Shown here one piece after another: positions 24,647-34,827 of a DNA stretch of 41,500 bases. The notes beneath the pieces are model-generated. The model was not told where the DNA came from. It did not search any database and saw nothing but the letters and a program-made list of their open reading frames with translations. Position numbers and translations under genes: made by a program. The stretch's first letter is position 1; every line of letters starts with the position of its first letter. This DNA comes from Nephromyces sp. MM_2019. Lineage: Eukaryota; Apicomplexa; Aconoidasida; Nephromycida. The stretch lies in the NCBI GenBank assembly GCA_015657535.1, contig JADHZB010000278.1, positions 1 to 41,500 on the forward strand, read 5' to 3'.

Positions 24647-25524
24647 CTACTTATATTTATTTCGGCCTTTACGCATTTTTCGATTTGTAGTTGGTTGAGG
24701 AGTAGAAGTAGGCTCAGTGGTTATAAATGTGCATTCCTATTAAGTGTGTATATATACACAATTTGAAATTATTAACACATTATATAGGCTGTTGTGTGCG
24801 AAATGTGTGTAAATGTAATCGGTATATAAAGAGTGTGTATATATATACTTTTGAGTATGTGTATAACTCATGATATGTGTATTTGGTAAGCTAATAAATT
24901 TATATAGAAAGATGTGTGTAAAAAAATAAACAGATGTGTAAATTAATCAATTGGTGTGTAAATAAGTTGAGTTCTGTAAATATATTTGTTATTTACTCGT
25001 GTGTGTGCACCATCACGTGATAATTGGTTGCTATATATTATATGACGCTTCAAATCATCAATCTGATAATTAAATATAATATTGATACATACACATGCAT
25101 ATATGCACACATATAAATATATATAGATATATACAAACATACAAATAATGAAGATAAATCGTTCGATAAGGTACACATATAATAGATACCACTCAAATAA
25201 AACTTCGTATAGAAAATTCTTTTGTGTGTGTATTTAATTTTAATGTGTGTGTGTGTGTTAATGTGTGTGTTTAATAATAATATATATATATATGTATATG
25301 TGTAGCTATAAATGATATCTATAAAAATCTGTGTGTAAAACTTTGTTACTTGTTTAGTAATATCTTCTATATTATCTTTCTTTTGAGATAAAATTGTTTT
25401 CAATTCATTTCTGACCCAATAAAATTTTTATATAAAAATATTTATAAATGTGTGTAAGTTTAAGTATAAATGTTTTATTGTATTTTATATATAATAAAAT
25501 AGTTGCACACACAAATAAATTCGG

Positions 25525-25565
<41 letters not shown>

Positions 25566-26679
25566 TGGGATAAGTTGTATATATATGAGTATGTGTGTGT
25601 TGGGGTCAGTCGTATGTGTATGAGTGTGTGTGTATGCGCATGTGTGTGTGTATGTGCATGTATGTGTGTATGTGCATGTATGTGTGTATATCCATGTGTG
25701 TGTGTATGTGCATATGTGTGTGTATGTACATGTGTGCGTGCATGTGCATGTGTGTGTGTATGTGCATGTGTGTGTGTATATATATAAATATGTGTGTGTG
25801 TACGTACACTTTTTTTTCATCATCTTCTCTAATTCTGTCGGTGTTGTGTGCAAGTTCTTTTCTTTGACTTTCCAGTTCATCTCGTTTTAAAATCAAAGCC
25901 TTTTGAATTTCCCTTATTTCTTTGTATTTTGTGTCTCTCTGTGTGTAATTAAATTAACAGGTGTGTGTATATACTGTGTGTATATACTGTGTGTGTATTG
26001 TGTGTATATACTGTGTGTATATACTGTGTGTATATACTGTGTGTATATACTGTGTGTATATGCTGTGTGTATATACTGTGTACTGTGTGTATATACTGTG
26101 TACTGTGTGTATATACTGTGTGTATATATTGTGTGTATATACTGTGTGTATATACTGTGTGTATATATTGTGTGTATATATTGTGTGTATATATTGTGTG
26201 TATATATTGTGTGTATATACTGTGTACTCTGTGTATATACTGTGTGTATATACTGTGTACTCTGTGTATATACTGTGTGTATATACTGTGTGTGTATATT
26301 GTGTGTATATATTGTGTGTATATACTGTATTTATATACTGTGTGTATATATTGTGTGTATATACTGTGAGTATATATTGTGTGTGTATACTGTGTGTATA
26401 TATTGTGTGTATATATTGTGTGTATATATTGTGTGTATATATTGTGTGTATATAATGTGTGTATATATACTGTGTGTATATATGGTGTATATATATATGT
26501 GTGTGTATGCTTGATGTGTGTGTGTATATATATATAAAGTGTGTATACCTTGTTAATTGTGTTCAAAAGATGGTTAAGTTCCCTTTCTTTAGCAACTACT
26601 TCTTCCTTAGTTTGTGCTAGTAAAGTTTTGCTTTCCTAATTTCAGAAAATGTTTAGTGTATTTTTATGTATGTGTTTGT

Positions 26680-26710
<31 letters not shown>

Positions 26711-27678
26711 GATGTTTGATACCACTAATAAATACAATATAATATATCATAACAAGAAATAAATACATTATGTCTATGTAGCTCATTTATATGAAGTGAG
26801 AAAATAGAATAGCATATATCTATATATATATATATGTGTGATTGTGTGTGTGTGTGTATGTTTCTGTGTGTGTTCAACATATAGAAATAAATATATATAT
26901 AATTATGATTGTGTGTGTGTGTGTATTCCTGTGTATATGCAGTATATATATAATTGTGTGTGTAAACAAATTTACTTCATAAGGTGATTGAAACATAGCA
27001 CTCAATTGTTCAAACTTAGTTTCAAAGTGTTCTTTTTGGAGGTCAAGTTGTGAAGTGAGTAATGTGTGATAAGTATCAATTAGTGAAGAAATTTGGGGCT
27101 GTGTGTATTTGGTTGGTATAGAGGGTGTGTAGGTTGATAGGCTCTCAGGTGTGTAAGAATTTGATATTTCTGTTTAAAAAAAGTTGAAAATTTGGGTTAT
27201 TGGCTACACATAGATATACTATGATTTATATATGTGTATGTACTCAAAAAGAGAATTGTTAGGTATAGTATAAATGTGTAGGTGTGTATCTATGCGTGTA
27301 TATATAGATGTGTGTGTATATATATATATATGTGTTATGGATTGGTGTATATGTGTGTGTAATTTACCTGTGGGATGAGATACTTCAACCAATTTACCAT
27401 CCTGCTTATTTTGTATAAGCCGATGTACATATCCATTCATACTATAATCCCACACACGTCGACTTGATATCTGTGTAGATTTATATATATGTGTGTAAAT
27501 TTGTATGTGTAAATTTGTATAAGTCTGTATGTGTAGGTTTTTGTGTGTCAATCTGTGTGTGTAAATTTATGTGTTTAAATCTGTGTGTGTAAGTGTGGGC
27601 AAATGGGTATGTATAAATATATATTAAGTGTGTGTGTCTAAGTGCATGTGTGTGTAGTGTGTATCTATATACGAATAA

Positions 27679-27710
<32 letters not shown>

Positions 27711-30700
27711 GTGTGTGTGTGTATAATTTTACACTCTATATATATAACAAGATACATACTTCAAGGGCATAGATATGGTCAGTTTTTTGGAAATGTTGGA
27801 AAGAGTGGCCATCACCACTCAGTCGTTCATTTTCATCAAATTGCACACCTACACACCCAATAAAACCACATATTAAACACATTCTCAAATCACATATTTT
27901 CGCACACACATCACAGTGTGTTTTCTCGTGTGGATGCTGTTTAAATCTACACACAGGGCAGGTTGTATCTTTCCATCCTCCTAAACAGTGTGAGTGAAAT
28001 GTGTGCCCACATAATATATTAATAGCTACATCCTGACCATAGTTTAGAGTAGCCTCATTGGATGTGTGCGTAGGGCTCCCTACATCATTGTTGTGTACAT
28101 ACACATTGTGTGTGTGTGTGTCTAAATTAAAATTAGGGGTTGAATTATGTATAGATTTAATGGGCGTATTATTATAGGGTGTGTGGGGAGTTGTAGGACT
28201 GCTAAGATGAGCTTGTGTAAACTCGTTAAGGTGTGTGTATGGGATAGTTTGAGGTATGTCTTGAAGAGTGTGTAAACCTTCTGTAATAGTTTGTGTGTAA
28301 TGATGTGTATTCTCATGAGATGTATTTGATGTACCTGGGTTGTGTGTAGAGTTATACATATGTTTAGATTGTGTAGATGTGTCTGGGTTGTGTGTAGAGT
28401 TATATATATGTCTAGATTGTGTATATTGTGTAGATTGTGTAAATGTATCTGGGTTGTGTGTAGATTGTGTAGATGTATCTGGGTTGTGTGTAGATTGTGT
28501 AGATGTATCTGGGTTGTGTGTAGATGTATCTGGGTTGTGTGTAGATTGTTTAGATGTATCTGGGTTGTGTGTAGATTGTGTAGATGTATCTGGGTTGTGT
28601 GTAGATTGTGTAGATGTATCTGGGTTGTGTGTAGATGTATCTGGGTTGTGTGTAGATGTATCTGGGTTGTGTGTAGATTGTGTAGATGTATCTGGGTTGT
28701 GTGTAGATTGTGTAAATGTATCTGGGTTGTGTGTAGATTGTGTAAATGTATCTGGGTTGTGTGTAGAGTTGTACATATGTGTAGATTGTGTGTGTGGTGT
28801 GTTGTGTGTGTATGAAAAAGGATTCTTAGAAGGTGTATACACATCTTGATTCTGAGCAAGCTCGCACACAGAAATATCTTGTGTATGTACGCATTCCTCA
28901 TTCAAATTACTCATTGTATTACACACAGTACCTTTAGTGTGTGTCCATGAATCATCCTCCCCACTATATAATTCATTTTCAGTCATATTTTTGATAGTGT
29001 GTGGATAATCATCTATAGTCTGTGCCTGTAATTTCCATATATTATAACTATGGGGTGTGTGTGTATAATTTATCCAATTAATTTTCTCCAAACAAATTGC
29101 ACAGTGATGTTCAGATTTGTAGTGGGCTAATAACTCGAGTGGGTGTAAATAATCTTCACCCTCAATTTCACTCAAATTATTTATGGCTGAGAAATTTATA
29201 GGGGTAGGTGTGTTTATATGTGTAGGTCTATAGGTGTGTGTAGAGGTGAGTGTGTATTGGGTTGGATGTGGAGGGGTGGGTGTGTGTTGGGTTGGGTGTT
29301 TAATGTGAACTGTAGAGTCAATGTGTGGTGTGGGCTGTGTGTGGCTGTTTGGTTTTTTGTGTGTAGAGGGATATATATGTGTTGGGTTGTGTGTGTATGT
29401 GAATGTATGAGAGTGAGTATGTGTTAGTGGTTGTGAATAAGTAGATGTGTGGTTAAGTGTGGGTGTGTGAGGGAATGTCCGGGGGTAGGTATATGTGTGT
29501 GTGTGTGTTGGTCGGCTTGTATAAGGATATGTATATGTGGTGGGTATATGTGTGGATGTGTGTGGAGTTGTCATTTTGTGTGTAGATATTGGGGAGTTTA
29601 TGTTTGTTGTGTGAGTAGTAGAATGTGTGGGGATATGCTGGGTTGTGTGTGTGTATGTTGGGAGGTGTGTAGATGTGTATTCACTTTTAGAGTGTGTAGA
29701 TGATGAGTTATTTGTTGTTCGATTGTGTGTCATATTCATCATGGTGTGTGTACGTATAACATGATTCATAACATTGGTTTGAGGCATATGAGATATAGTA
29801 ATTGAGTCAACCATAAATAATTTACACACAGTTGGTTCAATAGAAATAAATGGTTTATTGTGAAAGGCATGTATAAGATCATATATAAGTGTAAAATGTG
29901 TGTAAACGAGTATAAGATAACTGTCCTTATTAGGCCCATATAGGACCTTTAAGAAGGCTGTGTGTGTAGGTAGAAATGATATAAAATCACAAAAATCAGA
30001 GGGGGAGATGTGTATGGGTATATCTGTTGAAATAGCTGCACATATCTCATTTTTATGAGTGTGTAAAATATTTGGTCGATCATCTAATATTTTAGGGGCT
30101 TCTGAATGTGTATGTGTGTATACACAAGGATCATATGTTTTTGTTTCACTTTGTAACAGATGTGTGTGTGTATTAGGTGGGAGGGGTGTGTGTGTGTCAT
30201 GTGGGTATGTAGGTGAAAGATGTGGGTGTGTGTTATATGGGTGAGGGGGTGTGTCATGTGTGTGTAGATGTGTGTTATAAGGGTGGGTGTGGGTGCCATG
30301 TGTGTGTAGATGTGTGTTATATGGGTGGGTGTGGGTATTATATGGGGGTGAATGTGTAATATTAAAAATATGATAGGAAGATTGGGGGTTGTGTGTGTGT
30401 CTGGTAATATATTCTGGTGTGTAAAAATTGATTGAATTGTTTGAGATTTCAGATTCTGAATCAAATGTGTAACTGGAATGAATATTTACATCATTATATA
30501 AATCAGTGTGTACGCCTCCATGTGAAGGATGTGTGTGTGTAGTTTGTGTTTCATAGGGTGGAGTGTGTGTCGTGTTCATATAATGTGTGTGTGTGTATGG
30601 TTGGATAAGATGATTTGATCTTACATCTCGAGGGTTGTGCTGGTTGTTTGTAGGAGTAAAATCTGATGTGTGTGTAAATTCTGATGTGTGTGTAAAATCT

Positions 30701-31182
30701 GGTGTGTATGTAAAATCTGGCGTGTGTGTAAAATCTGACTTGTGTGTAGAATCTGATGTGTGTGTAGGGTGTGTATCATGTGTTGTGTATACATCAGGTG
30801 GTGGAGATGTAGAAAAAGTAATGGGTGTATATGGGTTTGTGTGTATAGGTTGATCAATGTGTGTTGATTGTGAAATATGTGTGTGTGGATATCTCTGCTT
30901 TTGTGTGTATTCAGATGGCTCCTGTTTAGGTGTGTGTGTAGCCAATTTTAAATCAGAAAAGGGCTGTGTGTGTGATGTGTAAAGGCTTTGAAGGTTATTG
31001 TGTTTAGCCTCATTAGATAAGATATTATAGTCAGATTTAAATAGTGGCAATTCCTCATAATATCTAATTATACCATTTAATATTTGCACACTTGGATTAC
31101 CACAACAATACTCAATCGTTTTGAGGTGTTTAACATTTTTTGAGGGGTGAGTATGTATGTGTGTATTCTTGTATGTGTCCAT
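24647..31182 (-). CDS. BRAP: BRAP/ETP1-type RING and ZnF-UBP protein with very large insertions
   Basis: Eight exons, in transcription order: 27760-31182, 27368-27470, 26976-27169, 26549-26635, 25808-25938, 25350-25410, 24997-25062, 24647-24736. They give 1384 residues (human BRAP has about 590). BRAP proteins are ubiquitin ligases; the human protein binds nuclear localisation signals and regulates Ras/MAPK signalling. The family order is kept: the N-terminal [10 protein letters not shown] block (about 23-32), the BRAP2 fold (about 388-465, [10 protein letters not shown]), RING ligands C694/C697, then C1058/H1060/H1063/C1066 and C1075/C1078, ZnF-UBP (C1090 to H1136 in exon 1, continuing into exon 2 as [15 protein letters not shown]), [14 protein letters not shown], coiled coil (about 1241-1350) and a basic tail [10 protein letters not shown]. 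Between the conserved blocks are three long Thr/His/Pro stretches (about 48-380, 466-665 and 698-1050). Introns inside these CA-rich parts cannot be excluded. The start is the first ATG; the frame extends upstream only to a TTG. Confidence 0.88.
25559..25800 (-). repeat. TG/CA microsatellite in BRAP intron 5
   Basis: TGTGTGTGTATGTGCATGTA-type repeats (CA-rich on the coding strand) fill most of the 397-bp intron 25411-25807. They begin just after the donor GTACGT and end in a TATA run (25526-25557). Confidence 0.92.
25961..26490 (-). repeat. 13-bp minisatellite in BRAP intron 4
   Basis: Several tens of copies of TGTGTGTATATAC or TGTGTGTATATAT, with occasional TGTGTACTG and TGTACTCTG variants. 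On the coding strand the unit reads GTATATACACACA, and many copies carry ACACAG just before GTATATA. The array fills most of the 610-bp intron 25939-26548. Its last copy lies about 20 bp before the real acceptor ACACAG of exon 5. Confidence 0.95.
28357..28758 (-). repeat. In-frame 30/21-bp tandem repeat coding for STHNPDT units
   Basis: Within BRAP exon 1, residues about 809-942 consist of a ten-residue unit [10 protein letters not shown] and a shorter seven-residue form THNPDTS. The DNA copies are nearly identical. Both unit lengths are multiples of three, so copy-number change keeps the frame. Toward the end the copies become irregular ([17 protein letters not shown]). Confidence 0.93.
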
Positions 31183-31192
31183 ATATACCAAA

Positions 31193-31224
<32 letters not shown>

Positions 31225-34200
31225 ATTTGTGTGAGTGTGGGTGTATATGTGTGGGTATATGTATTTGTGTGGGTGTGGGTGTATATCTGTGGGTGTGTGT
31301 ATGTGTGTGATTAGATATGAGTGGGTATATGCGTGTATCTGTGTATGTGGATATATGTGTATTTGTTTGTGAAGTATATCTGTATATATATATGTGTGTG
31401 TATGTGTATATTTTTTTTAAAGGTTTGTGTGTATATAAGTATATATAGGTGGATGTGTGGTCTATTGTATTTAAATATTCCTAAATGAGAGTGTAGAAAG
31501 TGAGATCATAATTGCTACTTTGTGTAATATCATCAATACTCTAAGTGTTCCAAAGAGTGTGTATGTGCGTGTGTGTAGCCTATTGAACTTTATAAATGTA
31601 TATTTAGGGTCTGTAAGATGTGTTCAAAATGTGTGTGTGTGTGTGTGTCGCTTGAATTGTAAAGTTCATTGTAGTTATGTTTTCCAAAATTCTTCAGGTT
31701 AAATCTCAAAAATATATTTGTGTGTACACACTATCAAAGAATGTATCATGTGTGTAGAATTCAGCATTCATTTACCTATGCATCTGCTTGTGTGTAAATT
31801 TGTTGTAAAAGATATATATTTGATTTTGATTGAAATAAAATACACATAAAATATAAAAGTTGGAGATGGGTCATCTTTAATCTAAAATTTTTAAATTATA
31901 TGTAAAATTCATATACACACATATTTAGATTTGGCTTAGGTTAAACACCTTATCACCGTAATGATTGTTTATATATATATTGGTCGTTGTAGGTTTTGGA
32001 ATAATTTATTATATGTGTGTGTACATTCATATATAATGTAATGTTATTGTACACATTGTTATATATAAATATAATTGTGCAGAAATGTGTGCAAATACTT
32101 AATTATATCAAATGTGCCCAGTATGAAATTCTTTGAAAGAATTAATTTTTAAACAAATACTCAGTTGGCTAAAATGTGGTGCAATTTATACAGTATACAC
32201 ATATTTCTAATTATAATGAATGATTCATTGTTCAAAAAATATATATATACATACACGTAAACACACACTAAGTAATTTAATTATCTACACGTTATAATTT
32301 ATCAAATCAATTTGGATTAGATAAAATTAAAACCTCTTACAATTTATGAAAAATGGAATTTGGTGTGTGATAGGGATATAGGCTATGTGTGTGTGTATTT
32401 TTGATGAGAATATAAAGGGTGTGTGTATAATGTGTGTGTGTTTAAGGTATGTGTGTGTAAGACTTTTGAGATGTGTGTAAAGTGCACATGTGTATGTAGG
32501 CTGAGTGAGTATAGGGTGGGTATATACTTGGGTTGGTGTGTGTATGTATTTAAGGTTGGTATGAGGTGTGTATATTTATTTGAGCTGAGTATGTAAATAT
32601 TTAAGGTGTGTATGTTAGTATGGAATTGAATTGAGCTGGGTATCTGTAATGAGTGAGTGTTTGTTTTGTGTATGTATATTGATATGGGATGTGTTTATAC
32701 TTGAGTTGAGGTGTGTGTGTGTATAATTAAGGTGGGGTATGTGAGTGGGTATTTGAGGTGGGATATGTGTCTGTATTTGAGGTGGTGTGTGTGTGTGTTT
32801 ATTAGACGTGGGAAATGTGTGTGTATTTGAAGAGGTGTGTTTGTGTGTTTATTCGAGGTGGGATATGTGTGTATATTTGAAGAGGTGGGTGAGTGTTTGT
32901 GTGTGTGTTTGGAGTGGATGCCAGAAGTATTAGAAGTTAGAGTATAAATTGAATATTTGTGGTGTTAAGGTTATATTATATAGGTGGGTTTTTTAGGGTG
33001 TGTAGCTAAGATGGATTAATTGATTTGTGCTTATAAGGTTTCTATATTCATGGGTGTGCGTGAGGCAAATATATTGCTGCGAGTAGGTGAGGCCAATGTG
33101 TTCAATTTTTGAATATCAAGGAATTGGTGTATGTGTGTGTCAATGGTTATTAAGTGTGTGTAATATATAGTATAGATTAATATATGCATTGAGGATGGCA
33201 CATGTCAAGCTGTGTGTAGTGTTCATAGTTTGGTACATGTTGGGATTTATATGGAAGGAGTAAATTGATATATATATAAATGTGTGTAGTGCAAGTAGTT
33301 TGATATATATAAGGACATGTGTAGTACAGTTTGATATATATAAATGTGTTATTGACTGTGTATAGGTGTCATTGTGGTTTGTAGTTGTATATGAATAGTT
33401 AACTAACATAGCAATTATATAAATCCATTTTGTACACAATTTATAGCACAATCATCACCTTTTTGTGTACACATATCATATATCTACTAGTATAAAATAA
33501 TAATAAAATATATGTTAATCATGTCCATTTTTGTAGCTAACTTATACACACAACACACCCAAAACCATTAATTAGAGTAATATAAATTGGTATGTATTTA
33601 AATAGATAACAATTACATTCAAATATACTATAAACTTATCCTTCTTACTTCTCAAATCAAACATCATTGTTTCATAAATCAACTCAATACATTTTTGTTT
33701 AAATTTGCAAACTTACACACGACACTCAACCCTTGTACACAAACCAACACATCAAACCAATTTTAGAGGTATGTATGTAATATATAAGCTTATCTAAATA
33801 CATTTATATGCTTACTTAATAGCCAAAACAAATTAGAATAAACACATGTTTGATGTATATGATTTTTATGACCTGATGTGTGTAATCGTAACAATTTTTG
33901 TACACTTTGATTATATCTAAGCTACAAAATGACTATGCTATTATTACACATACATTTATTAAGGATTTTGAATTGATATTTTTACACATATCAATTTCAT
34001 TTCATTTTCAAAGATAATGTAATTAGTTTAGTTTTTGAATTAAATGCTTATTATAAATGTTTATGATTTCAACAAGGAATACTTAAATATATATATATAT
34101 ATATATATATACGTATATCTATTACATGCTAAACACACTTTGTTGTGCATTTGCATGTAAATTTGTATGAATTTGTATATGGCATTATGGATATTTTTAC

Positions 34201-34490
34201 ATATGAATTTCTCCACATATGAAACTTATGTGACATTGTGTGAAATAAAATTTTTTATATGAAACTGTTTCAATCTGTGTGTGAAATTGTATACTAATAT
34301 GTGTATAAAACTATGTGAAATTTTGTGTGAAATTATGGGAAGCTGCGTAGGAAATTACGTGTACATTTTTATGAATATTTACAAGGTTGTATATGCGAAG
34401 CATATGAGGTTTTCCTACATATTTTACACACATTGTCATATAAAATATACACAAAGTTCATTCTCTTATATCAATTTTATATTGCAGGAA
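31183..34490. other. Intergenic region between divergent BRAP and BCP1 genes
   Basis: About 3.3 kb that should contain both promoters. The left part (31200-31480) is TG/TATA-rich. The middle (32380-32930) is a degenerate guanine-rich repeat listed separately. The right part (33480-34490) is ordinary AT-rich DNA with a TA run at 34087-34111. No exon-like sequence is convincing. A stop-free frame leads into BCP1 from 34281, but its peptide is not domain-like. Confidence 0.6.
32380..32930 (+). repeat. Degenerate TTTGAGGTGGGATATGTGTG repeat
   Basis: A loose unit of roughly TATTTGAGGTGGGATATGTG followed by TGTG recurs across the region, for example near 32725-32900, with variants such as TTTGAAGAGGTGTGTTTGTG and TTTAAGGTTGGTATGAGGTG. 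The + strand is very rich in G and T and poor in C. It is placed between two divergent promoters. Confidence 0.6.
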
Positions 34491-34796
34491 ATGGTCAACA
34501 AAAGAGCGCTTAAACATGAAAGCAGCTCAAGCAATTCAGATGATGACGAACTTAACTTTAATTCTATGAAAGTGGATAGTACTCATAAAACAAATGAGGT
34601 AACTATGTATGTATTTTTGTAATATATATATCTATATTATGCCTGTTATTTATGTTTGCACAATATATGTAAATGTTCATTCTATTTGTTACTTATGTGT
34701 CTATATAATGTATACATATGAATGGGATTTTTTTTGTTTCATAATTATTGCGTGTACAAAAATATACATTGCTATCAAACCTATGCTTGAAGTGTG

Positions 34797-34827
<31 letters not shown>

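Noticed and set aside
28438..28758. CRISPR-like regular repeats
   Set aside because: The repeats are contiguous with no unique spacers, and lie in a eukaryotic coding exon.
28122..28901. Overlapping 259-residue minus-frame and + strand open frames across the BRAP repeat region
   Set aside because: They are frame shadows of the repetitive exon. Only the frame joining CAIC to CGHTFHSHC continues conserved domains.
31183..31191. BRAP start at 31191
   Set aside because: The codon there is TTG, not ATG. The first ATG in the frame is at 31180-31182, so the CDS was started at 31182.
34281..34490. N-terminal extension of BCP1 from an upstream ATG in the same open frame
   Set aside because: The peptide is hydrophobic and unlike BCP1 N-termini, and TTGCAG just before the chosen start looks like an acceptor. 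The first conserved-type acidic stretch follows the ATG at 34491.
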